Part shown: piece after piece, positions 1-5,217 of the stretch
Position numbering within the stretch: the stretch's first letter is position 1
Layout of the letters: every line of letters begins with the position of its first letter
Assembly (NCBI GenBank): GCA_903854175.1
Contig: CAINVQ010000056.1
Location: forward strand, 1 to 5,217
Direction of reading: 5' to 3'
DNA: 5,217 nucleotides
Origin: an uncultured Actinomycetes bacterium
Lineage (GTDB): Bacteria > Actinomycetota > Acidimicrobiia > Acidimicrobiales > RAAP-2
The notes under the pieces: model-generated
What the model was told of the DNA's origin: nothing
Databases searched by the model: none
What the model saw: the letters and a program-made list of their open reading frames with translations, nothing else
Translations under genes and position numbers: made by a program

Positions 1-307
1 ACCAAGCATCCAGCGCGTTACTGAGCTAAATATTCATTTTCATAGTTCGATTCTTCAATGCTCGGGCAATGAACGACTCTGTCAACTAGTCGGCTCGTTT
101 GTTCAAGTCCCTTTTGTGTACAGAAATTACGCGAACTTTGATGAAAGTGACTTCAAGCGAAGTTTCGCTCAGCATCACGAAATTGTCGAGGCACTGCGCG
201 CACGAGATGGTGAGTGGGCAGAGTCTGCAATGCGAGCTCACCTTCACGGATCATGGAAAACAGTGCAACAAAAACACTCATGGAGCCAAGCTCGAACTAC
301 TGACTAA
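1..307 (+). CDS. GntR-family transcriptional regulator, C-terminal FCD domain (5' truncated)
   Basis: This is the last 101 codons of a gene entering from the left edge; the first complete codon is at base 2 and the stop is TAA at 305-307. The reading frame is open to the edge, so the GTG at 116 is internal and not the start. The fragment reads as an FCD (FadR C-terminal) all-helical ligand-binding domain: N-x-x-F-H at fragment residues 10-14, then S-G-N-E-R-L at 21-26, and QHHEIVEALRARDGEWAESA with M-R-A-H-L ending at residue 81. In the family the Asp/Asn, the FH histidine, the first histidine of QHH (58) and the histidine of RAHL (80) typically line a metal and carboxylate-effector pocket; here Asn fills the first position. 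The winged-helix DNA-binding domain is outside the window. Such regulators usually sense small organic acids, and PdhR of E. coli (pyruvate) belongs to this class, but I cannot assign an effector. It is convergent with the next gene. Confidence 0.85.
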   Translation, partial: PSIQRVTELNIHFHSSILQCSGNERLCQLVGSFVQVPFVYRNYANFDESDFKRSFAQHHEIVEALRARDGEWAESAMRAHLHGSWKTVQQKHSWSQARTTD

Positions 308-314
308 TTGTTCG

Positions 315-331
315 GAGTTACTGAATAACTC
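315..331. terminator. possible weak bidirectional hairpin between convergent genes
   Basis: GAGTTA-CTGAA-TAACTC forms a perfect 6-bp stem with a 5-base loop, 8 bases after the stop of the FCD regulator gene. It contains the stop codon (TAA, complement of 318-320) of the minus-strand membrane protein gene. The position between convergent genes suits a shared terminator, but the stem is short and A/T-rich and neither side is followed by a clean T run. It may be only a weak structure; kept at low confidence. Confidence 0.25.
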
Positions 332-710
332 GTTTAGTTATAAGTTCACAGAGAAGCCTCAGCACAAAACCAAAGAATGCAAAAAATGCCGAAAGAATAC
401 AAATAACGGCAAACGTCCAAAAGAACGCTCCAAGAAAATGCGACGTAGCATCGTGCACCGCATACCACTTGCCCATCATGTGAACATGGGATTCATTCCA
501 GCCAGCAATGAACGCCCCAATGGTTCCAAAGAACAAAGTCAACCAGGCAATGACGTTGAAGAAACTGGCAAGTTTTAGTGCCCCGGTAACAGGAGATGTT
601 CGCTCAACAATGATGTGAGGAATAGTCGACGAGTAGCGAACGATGGGGACTTCTCCCGTTGATTCGAAAGGCTTTTTATCCTTCTTATTCTTCTTCTCTT
701 TTTTGCTCAT
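318..710 (-). CDS. small two-helix membrane protein of unknown function
   Basis: I do not recognise a family. From the preferred ATG at 708-710 the product is 130 residues. Residues 1-13 are almost all Lys/Glu/Asn/Asp (MSKKEKKNKKDKK), then a polar stretch to about residue 46. A hydrophobic helix spans about 47-69 (rich in Phe, Leu, Ile, Gly), and a loop at about 70-92 carries four histidines (75, 77, 86, 91) and Asp87. A second helix spans about 93-117, followed by a short tail with Arg118, Lys126 and Arg127. By the positive-inside rule both ends should be cytoplasmic and the histidine-bearing loop outside. An in-frame ATG 8 codons upstream (732-734) would give 138 residues. I prefer 710 because GAGG sits 5 bases before it, whereas the AGGAGA upstream of 734 is about 20 bases away. 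The gene follows the DHA2 transporter by 83 bases on the same strand and could be cotranscribed. Confidence 0.7.
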   Translation of the reverse strand: MSKKEKKNKKDKKPFESTGEVPIVRYSSTIPHIIVERTSPVTGALKLASFFNVIAWLTLFFGTIGAFIAGWNESHVHMMGKWYAVHDATSHFLGAFFWTFAVICILSAFFAFFGFVLRLLCELITKRVIQ

Positions 711-715
711 AAGAA

Positions 716-720
716 CCTCA
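716..720 (-). promoter_or_regulatory. ribosome binding site deciding the start of the small membrane protein
   Basis: Read on the minus strand, TGAGG is followed by TTCTT and the ATG at 710. The 5-base spacing is good for a Shine-Dalgarno site and supports the shorter 130-residue product over the ATG at 734. Confidence 0.5.
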
Positions 721-728
721 CTGATTTC

Positions 729-744
729 GTTCATTTATATGAAC
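729..744. promoter_or_regulatory. 16-bp palindrome in the leader of the small membrane protein gene
   Basis: GTTCAT-TTAT-ATGAAC is a perfect 6+6 inverted repeat with a 4-base spacer, centred about 26 bases upstream of the preferred start at 710. On the minus strand it contains TATAAA, which resembles a -10 element, but I find no acceptable -35 element at 16-19 bases. It could be an operator or an RNA hairpin over the alternative start at 734. The function is inference only. Confidence 0.3.
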
Positions 745-793
745 ATAACCCAGTTCTCCTGAGTTATTCAGAGAAAATAGTAACTACTGCTTG

Positions 794-2314
794 TTAGTGA
801 GCAGATGTTGGTGTTTCATCGTGCTGGCCAAGGTGATGGCGATCAATATTCACTAGTGCGTAGAAGGCTACGGCAGATAGAAGAACCATTAGAGAGCCAA
901 AACGCAGCGCCATGTCATAGCCGTGAACGCTGGCTGCGTTCTCTAAAGCACGCTTGCTAGAAACCATAATTGTCGGATGAATCAGTTGCCCAGCAGCAAA
1001 TGCGGTTGCACTTGATACAACAATTGTGTTTTGGATTGCAGTACCAAATGATCCACCGAGTTGTTGAGCAGTCGAAAGCACAGCTGAAGCAGCACCAGTA
1101 TCTCGAGGCTCAATGTTAAAGAGTGCCGTAGAAGAGACCGAAACAAAAACCATTCCCATACCGAGTGCAGTAATAATCATCGCTGGCATTACGTGACCAA
1201 TATATGAACTGTCTGGCTTGATGAGCGATAAGTAGAAAAGACCAGCGCTACCCATCAATGAACCAATCGTTGCGAGAATACGAGGACCGTATTTAGGTAG
1301 TAATTTTCCAACTGATGCCGCAGAGATAATTACTGAGAGTGAGAACGGTAAGAACAAGAGGCCGCTCTTTAGCGGACTGTAACCGTGAATTCGTTGGAAA
1401 AAGAATGTCATCCAAAGGAACATTCCAAAAAGGCCAAGGCCAATAAACAGTTGTGAAATATATGCACCTGCACGGACTCGGTCAGTTAGAAGTCGAAGTG
1501 GTAGTAACGGTTGTTTAACTCGACTCTCCAGAACAAAGAAGACAGCGAGTAGTGCTCCGCCAAGTGCCATGTATGGCCATGCAGAGTTTGAGCCCCAACC
1601 ATCAATGGCCGCTTTTGACACACCGTAGACAACGCTGAGCATTCCAGCTGTCGCAGTCAATGCACCCGGAACGTCGTAGTGAGGGTTGCCCTCAACCTTT
1701 GACTCCTTGACGTTTGGAATTGCTAGGAATAACGCGATAAGCGCCATTGGTGTGTTTACGAACATGCACCAGCGCCATGACAAGTACTGCGTTAAGAGTC
1801 CGCCGGCGATAAGTCCAATTGCGGCACCGACACCCGAAAGCGCACCATACACAGCGAATGCCTTGGCGCGTTCTTTCGAGTCAGTAAAGGTCACTGAAAT
1901 CAGTGAAAGTGCTGCAGGAGATAAGAGTGCACCGAATAATCCCTGTAACGCACGTGCACTGAAGAGCATCCCTTCGCTCTGTGCGAGACCACCGAGCAGC
2001 GAAGCGAATGCGAACCCAAGAAGTCCAATAAGGAAAGCTTTCTTACGACCCATGTAGTCACCAATTCGACCACCAAGAAGCAGGAATCCACCAAATGTAA
2101 GCGTGTAGGAAGTAACTGCCCACTGGTAATCCTTTGGAGCAATGTTGAGCCCCCCAAGCGATTTTGGAAGTGATGCGTGAGGAAGCGCAACATTAACAAT
2201 TGAGCTATCAAGCACAACCATAAGAGTTGCAATGCCTATAACTACGAGAGCAAACCAGCGTCGTGGATCTTGCCCATCGGCATGATCAATGTTGCTTACA
2301 GAAGTATCTGACAT
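794..2314 (-). CDS. DHA2-family (EmrB/QacA-type, 14-helix) MFS drug/H+ antiporter
   Basis: A 506-residue inner-membrane proton-driven efflux transporter of the major facilitator superfamily, of normal length for the 14-helix DHA2 group. Family motifs appear in order. LDSSIVNVALP at 35-45 in helix 1 (motif D1) has the membrane acidic Asp36. GGRIGDYMGRKKA at 81-93 is the cytoplasmic loop motif A, with Asp86, Arg90 and Lys91. RALQGLFGALLSP at 121-133 is motif B, with Arg121 and Gln124-Gly125. A motif-C-like antiporter segment, GALSGVGAAIGLIAGG at 157-172, is followed by LSWRWCMFVNTP at 178-189. The motif-C proline is absent, which I associate with actinobacterial DHA2 proteins. The substrate cannot be read from sequence; drugs, dyes or an endogenous metabolite are all possible. 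The ATG start is supported by AAGGAA 6 bases upstream. It lies 59 bases after the ABM-fold gene and before the small membrane protein, on the same strand. Confidence 0.93.
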   Translation of the reverse strand: MSDTSVSNIDHADGQDPRRWFALVVIGIATLMVVLDSSIVNVALPHASLPKSLGGLNIAPKDYQWAVTSYTLTFGGFLLLGGRIGDYMGRKKAFLIGLLGFAFASLLGGLAQSEGMLFSARALQGLFGALLSPAALSLISVTFTDSKERAKAFAVYGALSGVGAAIGLIAGGLLTQYLSWRWCMFVNTPMALIALFLAIPNVKESKVEGNPHYDVPGALTATAGMLSVVYGVSKAAIDGWGSNSAWPYMALGGALLAVFFVLESRVKQPLLPLRLLTDRVRAGAYISQLFIGLGLFGMFLWMTFFFQRIHGYSPLKSGLLFLPFSLSVIISAASVGKLLPKYGPRILATIGSLMGSAGLFYLSLIKPDSSYIGHVMPAMIITALGMGMVFVSVSSTALFNIEPRDTGAASAVLSTAQQLGGSFGTAIQNTIVVSSATAFAAGQLIHPTIMVSSKRALENAASVHGYDMALRFGSLMVLLSAVAFYALVNIDRHHLGQHDETPTSAH

Positions 2315-2320
2315 ATGAAA

Positions 2321-2326
2321 TTCCTT
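2321..2326 (-). promoter_or_regulatory. ribosome binding site of the DHA2 transporter gene
   Basis: Minus-strand AAGGAA lies 6 bases before the ATG at 2314. It is a good Shine-Dalgarno match and fixes the transporter start. Confidence 0.6.
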
Positions 2327-2329
2327 AAA

Positions 2330-2346
2330 AGAGTTGTACCAACCCT
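2330..2346. promoter_or_regulatory. imperfect dyad upstream of the transporter start, possible operator
   Basis: AGaGTTG-TAC-CAACcCT on the plus strand is an inverted repeat with 6 of 7 positions paired on each side. It lies just upstream of the transporter ribosome binding site. On the minus strand it includes TTGGTACAACT, a partial match to the TTGGTnnnACCAA-like operators known for FadR/PdhR-type regulators (left half intact, right half broken). It may be an operator, an RNA hairpin, or chance. Confidence 0.25.
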
Positions 2347-2373
2347 AATGGGGATCGCAGAAAATATTTCGTA

Positions 2374-2664
2374 CTAGATGCTATGTGGCGTTAACCAGGT
2401 CGCCTTAGGTTCTGAAGCCATAATCGGAGCAATTGCTTCCATCATTCCTGTTTCAATCCGCCATGCCATGTACGCAGCCTGGTCTTCTTTTTTCTCCCAC
2501 TTTTCAATGAGGACAATTGTGTCTGGGTTTTCAGCATCTGTGAATACTTCTACTGAGATACAGCCCTTGAAGGCTCGAGTGTCCGCGAGACTGTCTGCAA
2601 GCCCAGCAAGAAGAAATACGCCTGTTTCTGGTAGGCAATTAAATGTAAGAGTCATAGATTCCAT
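2374..2664 (-). CDS. ABM-fold (antibiotic biosynthesis monooxygenase-like) small protein
   Basis: A 96-residue soluble protein with the pattern of the ABM domain, a dimeric alpha+beta ferredoxin-like fold. A first strand at about 4-10 is followed by a helix at about 13-29 (TGVFLLAGLADSLADT). Then comes the family's G-C-x-S-x-E-V strand at 34-40, a turn with Asn46-Pro47-Asp48, the strand IVLIEKW at 50-56, and a helix holding Y-M-A-W-R-I-E-T-G at 65-73. The family includes quinol monooxygenases (YgiN type), heme-degrading enzymes and many uncharacterised members, so the reaction is not assigned. The Tyr-x-Ala-Trp-Arg-x-Glu-Thr-Gly stretch replaces the His often seen in the helix and appears to mark a subfamily. 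The start is uncertain: the ATG at 2664 and an in-frame ATG at 2655 both lack a strong Shine-Dalgarno site. It sits 53 bases after E2 and 59 bases before the transporter, so a shared transcript with one or both is plausible. Confidence 0.8.
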   Translation of the reverse strand: MESMTLTFNCLPETGVFLLAGLADSLADTRAFKGCISVEVFTDAENPDTIVLIEKWEKKEDQAAYMAWRIETGMMEAIAPIMASEPKATWLTPHSI

Positions 2665-2717
2665 GGGAGCAACTTTCTATCGTTTCTGTCAGTAAAAAAC
2701 TGAACAACGAGAGCCTA

Positions 2718-3974
2718 TTAGGAAAGAAGTCTCCATGGGTTCTCCAAGAAACTCACAAGTGTTTGGAGAAATCCAGCCGCAAGGGCACCATCAATAACAC
2801 GGTGATCTGACGAAAGGGTAAGTCTGGCTCTGGTACGAATTTCGATCTTGTCGCCAATAACAACCGGCTCTTTTATGGCCGATCCAACTGCCAAAATTGC
2901 AGCTTCAGGTGGATTAATGATGGCCGTAAATTCCTCAACGTCGAACATTCCAAGATTTGAAATAGTAAATGTTCCACCAGCCATTTGATCGAGCGAAAGA
3001 CCCTTGGTACTCGCGAGACTAGCCAAACGCTTCGTATCAGCACTGATATCCATAATGTTTTTCTGATCTGCATCTTGAATAACTGGAACAACAAGTCCAT
3101 TTTTTGATGCCACCGCTACACCAATATTGATTCTGTGATTAACAAGAATTGTTGGGCTGTCATCTCCCTGGTAAGAAACATTGATCATGGGGTGCTCACG
3201 AAGCGCTAACGCTGTTGCTTTGATGAGTAAGTCATTAACACTTATCTTGGCAATTCCTTTGGTCGCGTTTTGTTCGTTGAGATCAGTGCGCATTTGTTGC
3301 AGTAGCTCTAGATCAGCAATCGCTGTTACAAAGAAGTGTGGCGTCTCACGGTAGCTTTCACCGAGTCGCTTCGCGATTATGCGACGGATCTTAGAAACTT
3401 CGAATTTCTCTGATCCTCGCTTCGCATCAATCTGCGTAAATGTAGTTGGAACAATGGTTGAATGTTTTGGAAGTTCTGTCGGATCTTGAGCAATGAATGC
3501 ATCTAAATCAGCACGAACAATTCGACCGGCGGGGCCAGGTCCTTGAATGAGGTTGAGATCAATTCCCCCATTTTCTGCAAGACGTCTAACGATTGGTGAT
3601 GCGAAGCGGCGATTACCTACTGGACGAACTGATCGTTCAAAAATCGGAGCTGAATCAATCGCTGGATTTGGCGTCACCACTGCTCTAGCAACAGTGTCGG
3701 CGACCTTATTGACAATGTCAGCTGGAGAAGAACCACCCTTGCCGTCGTCAATAAGTGCAATCAAAGTTCCAATAGAAACTGTCTCGCCTTCTTTGACCAA
3801 AATCGTGCTGAGGACCCCCGCATCAAAAGCTTCATATTCCATGGTGGCCTTATCGGTTTCAATCTCACAGAGGATGTCACCCACCGCAACAGTGTCGCCT
3901 TGAGCTTTAAGCCATTTGTGGATTGCGCCTTCTTCCATCGTGTCGGAAAGACGTGGCATGGTGATTTCAATCAT
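2718..3974 (-). CDS. pdhC: dihydrolipoamide acetyltransferase, E2 of pyruvate dehydrogenase
   Basis: This cytoplasmic 418-residue protein is the core of the 2-oxoacid dehydrogenase complex and moves acetyl groups from E1 to CoA. One lipoyl domain covers about 1-77, with the lipoylated Lys42 in IETDKATME. A flexible linker runs to about 122; it is not strongly Ala/Pro-rich. The peripheral-subunit-binding domain at about 123-160 begins RFASPIVRRLA and contains GPGPAGRI at 145-152. A second linker leads to the catalytic acyltransferase domain at about 190-418. That domain contains DHRVIDG at 390-396, with catalytic His391 and Asp395. The size is normal for a single-lipoyl E2. The ATG at 3974 gives the expected M-I-E-I-x-M-P-R-L-S start, and AGGA lies 7 bases before it. 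It overlaps the E1 beta stop by 8 bases. A branched-chain E2 is the main alternative, but the neighbouring E1 beta favours pyruvate. Confidence 0.95.
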   Translation of the reverse strand: MIEITMPRLSDTMEEGAIHKWLKAQGDTVAVGDILCEIETDKATMEYEAFDAGVLSTILVKEGETVSIGTLIALIDDGKGGSSPADIVNKVADTVARAVVTPNPAIDSAPIFERSVRPVGNRRFASPIVRRLAENGGIDLNLIQGPGPAGRIVRADLDAFIAQDPTELPKHSTIVPTTFTQIDAKRGSEKFEVSKIRRIIAKRLGESYRETPHFFVTAIADLELLQQMRTDLNEQNATKGIAKISVNDLLIKATALALREHPMINVSYQGDDSPTILVNHRINIGVAVASKNGLVVPVIQDADQKNIMDISADTKRLASLASTKGLSLDQMAGGTFTISNLGMFDVEEFTAIINPPEAAILAVGSAIKEPVVIGDKIEIRTRARLTLSSDHRVIDGALAAGFLQTLVSFLENPWRLLS

Positions 3975-4986
3975 GTCCTTGTCCTATCTTGTGGCGCGGA
4001 CGCCCCATAGCGTCGAGCGTTTCGTAGATCGCGTGAGTCACATCTTGAATTGACGGCAATGCCGCTGTTTCTAGGACCTTTGAATACGGCATGGGAACTT
4101 CAGCCATTGCAACGCGGCGAACTGGAGCGTCAAGGTAGTCAAATGCTCCATCAGAAATTGAGGCTGCAATTTCGGCGCCAATGCCGTATGTCAGCCAGTC
4201 ATCTTCTAAGACAACTGCAGCGTTTGTCTTTTTAACTGAGTTAATAATCGTTTCACGGTCAAGCGGTCGAAGGCTTCGAAGATCAATCACTTCAATACTG
4301 AGGCCATCAGAGATCGCAAGTTCCTCGGCAACTTTGTTGGCGATATAGGCCATTCTCGAATAGCCAATAAGGGTTAGATCTGTTCCCTCACGGGTCACTG
4401 CGGCTTTGCCAATAATGGCAGGCTCACTCGTATCTGGTACTTCACCATTTGTGTTGTAGAGCGCAAGGTTTTCTAAAAACAAAACTGGATCATCATCTCG
4501 AATAGCAGCAATAAGAAGTGCCTTGGCATCAGCGGGGGTACTTGGCGCCACAACCTTTAGACCCGGGATAAAGGCATAGAAGAGTTCAATGTTTTGCGAA
4601 TGAGTAGCACCGAGTTGTTGGCCACCTCCCCCAGGAGTACGAATCACCATTGGAACCTTCACCTGGCCACCAAACATCCCGTAAATCTTCGCGGCAGAGT
4701 TAATGATCTGATCAATCGCAATAAGTGAAAAGTTAATTGTCATTAATTCAACAACTGGACGAAGTCCAAGCATCGCAGCACCCACCGCAGCGCCAGTGAA
4801 ACCTTCTTCAGCAATTGGAGTATCTCTAACGCGCTTCTCACCGAACTCTTCTAAGAGACCCGCAGTGATTTTGTAAGAACCTTCGAAGATTCCGATTTCT
4901 TCACCCATGAGAAATACAGATTCGTCGCGGAGCATTTCTTCTCGCAACGTATCGCGAAGCGCTTGACGGTATGTCTTCATTGTCAC
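3967..4986 (-). CDS. pdhB: pyruvate dehydrogenase E1 component, beta subunit
   Basis: With E1 alpha this subunit forms the thiamine-diphosphate-dependent pyruvate decarboxylase of the complex. The product is 339 residues, near the usual 325-335. The N-terminal pyrimidine-binding transketolase domain has DTPIAEEGF at 55-63, with Glu60 at the ThDP-activating position. LRPVVELMTINFS lies at 75-87, IDQIINSAAK at 91-100, and GATHSQ at 126-131 with the active-site His129. The C-terminal transketolase domain has DLRSLRPLD at 235-243 and ends near residue 325. LRPxxExMTxNF and IDQIINSAAK are the wording of pyruvate E1 beta, whereas branched-chain E1 beta reads differently here. The likely start is GTG at 4984-4986, with GAGGG 5 bases upstream; it overlaps the E1 alpha stop as GTGA. 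An ATG at 4978-4980 would shorten it by two residues. It overlaps E2 by 8 bases. Confidence 0.96.
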   Translation of the reverse strand: MTMKTYRQALRDTLREEMLRDESVFLMGEEIGIFEGSYKITAGLLEEFGEKRVRDTPIAEEGFTGAAVGAAMLGLRPVVELMTINFSLIAIDQIINSAAKIYGMFGGQVKVPMVIRTPGGGGQQLGATHSQNIELFYAFIPGLKVVAPSTPADAKALLIAAIRDDDPVLFLENLALYNTNGEVPDTSEPAIIGKAAVTREGTDLTLIGYSRMAYIANKVAEELAISDGLSIEVIDLRSLRPLDRETIINSVKKTNAAVVLEDDWLTYGIGAEIAASISDGAFDYLDAPVRRVAMAEVPMPYSKVLETAALPSIQDVTHAIYETLDAMGRPRHKIGQGHD

Positions 4987-5217
4987 TGTGGCCCTCGCTT
5001 CAATGAAGTAGAGGGAAAGAGTGCTTGGCCTGGAAGTCGACGCGAGTCATTTGGTACGGGACTTGCGTAGTTGTAATCAAAGAGCGTGCTCACGTCAGGT
5101 TGTGGACTCTCTTCAGCAAAATGGTGTGCGGCATCAATTTTCTTTAAGACTTTTGCATCAATTTGCTGTAAGTACTCAAGCTTTGCGTAACCACCCTTCA
5201 AGATTCGATCTTGCAAG
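4983..5217 (-). CDS. pdhA: pyruvate dehydrogenase E1 component, alpha subunit (C-terminal part, cut by window edge)
   Basis: Only the last 78 codons are present; the first complete codon is TTG at 5214-5216, an internal Leu rather than a start. LQDRILKGGYAK is followed by a segment ending LQQIDAKVLKKID, then AAHHFAEESPQPD and L-F-D-Y-N-Y-A. This is the C-terminal helical region of E1 alpha, matching the family pattern of an (L/K)DR start, an E/Q-x-I-D-x-x-V-x-K-x-I-D/E helix and F-A-x-x-S-P-x-P. After it comes a 26-residue tail beginning SPVPNDSRRLPGQALF. The ThDP-binding GDG...N motif and the phosphorylation-loop region lie outside the window. The TGA stop (4983-4985) overlaps the GTG start of E1 beta, indicating translational coupling of the two subunits of the heterotetramer. 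Confidence 0.9.
   Translation of the reverse strand, partial: LQDRILKGGYAKLEYLQQIDAKVLKKIDAAHHFAEESPQPDVSTLFDYNYASPVPNDSRRLPGQALFPSTSLKRGPQ

Noticed and set aside
99..578. Plus-strand open frame of 159 codons spanning the end of the FCD gene and the antisense of the small membrane protein
   Set aside because: It runs out of frame through the well-supported FCD domain and then antisense to a coherent two-helix protein. The translation is low-complexity, rich in Lys, Asn and Ser, and has no domain character.
321..771. The 11-mer CTGAATAACTC at 321-331 and its inverted copy at 761-771 flanking the small membrane protein gene
   Set aside because: A handful of 11-base matches is expected by chance in about 5 kb on both strands, the match does not extend, and there is no sign of a mobile element or target duplication.
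1686..2057. Plus-strand open frame antisense to the DHA2 transporter
   Set aside because: It is a shadow of the conserved transporter motifs on the other strand, and its composition is not protein-like.
2378..2695. Plus-strand open frame antisense to the ABM-fold gene
   Set aside because: The minus-strand reading gives a recognisable ABM pattern; this frame is its mirror and has no matching family features.
2689..2703. TCAGT-AAAAA-ACTGA hairpin between E2 and the ABM gene as a terminator
   Set aside because: The stem is only 5 bp with A-T pairs and a central A run, and no T run follows it on the minus strand, so it is too weak to call.
2665..2717. Possible promoter (TTGTTC, 17-base spacer, AACGAT) upstream of the ABM gene
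   Set aside because: The -10 half matches the consensus at only three positions, so it is not distinguishable from background.
3547..3903. Plus-strand open frame antisense to E2
   Set aside because: It covers the lipoyl domain and linker of E2 on the opposite strand, so it is explained by codon bias.

Overview
The window looks like part of a bacterial chromosome of moderate base composition (mid-40s % G+C judged by eye, not counted), with densely packed genes. The DHA2 transporter and the FCD-type regulator resemble actinobacterial sequences. Low-to-moderate G+C plus tight packing would fit a streamlined aquatic actinobacterium (acI/Nanopelagicales-like), but this placement is inference from protein flavour and no marker gene is present.

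Right to left on the minus strand, the window holds the C-terminal end of pyruvate dehydrogenase E1 alpha (cut by the window edge), E1 beta and the E2 dihydrolipoyl acetyltransferase. These three overlap by a few bases at each junction and are clearly one translationally coupled operon. E1 alpha/beta decarboxylates pyruvate with thiamine diphosphate and transfers the acetyl group to the lipoyl arm of E2, which makes acetyl-CoA. The E3 gene (lpd) that reoxidises the lipoyl arm is not in the window. After E2, still on the minus strand with gaps of 53, 59 and about 83 bases, come a 96-residue ABM-fold protein, a 506-residue DHA2 (14-helix, EmrB/QacA type) efflux transporter, and a small two-helix membrane protein with a lysine-rich N-terminus and a histidine-containing loop. 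Whether these three are transcribed with the pdh genes or from their own promoters cannot be decided by eye.

At the left edge, on the plus strand and converging on the small membrane protein gene with a 10-base gap, lies the C-terminal part of a GntR-family regulator of the FCD (FadR-C) class. Its DNA-binding N-terminus lies outside the window.

No RNA gene, insertion sequence, CRISPR array, origin or obvious foreign island is visible, and no stretch longer than 100 bases lacks a gene. The window is mostly ordinary central metabolism plus a transporter cluster. The parts most worth a second look are the uncharacterised small membrane protein with its unusual multi-AUG, palindromic leader, and the short dyad just upstream of the transporter start, which could be an operator for the nearby FCD regulator. 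I see no convincing evidence of a new biological system.
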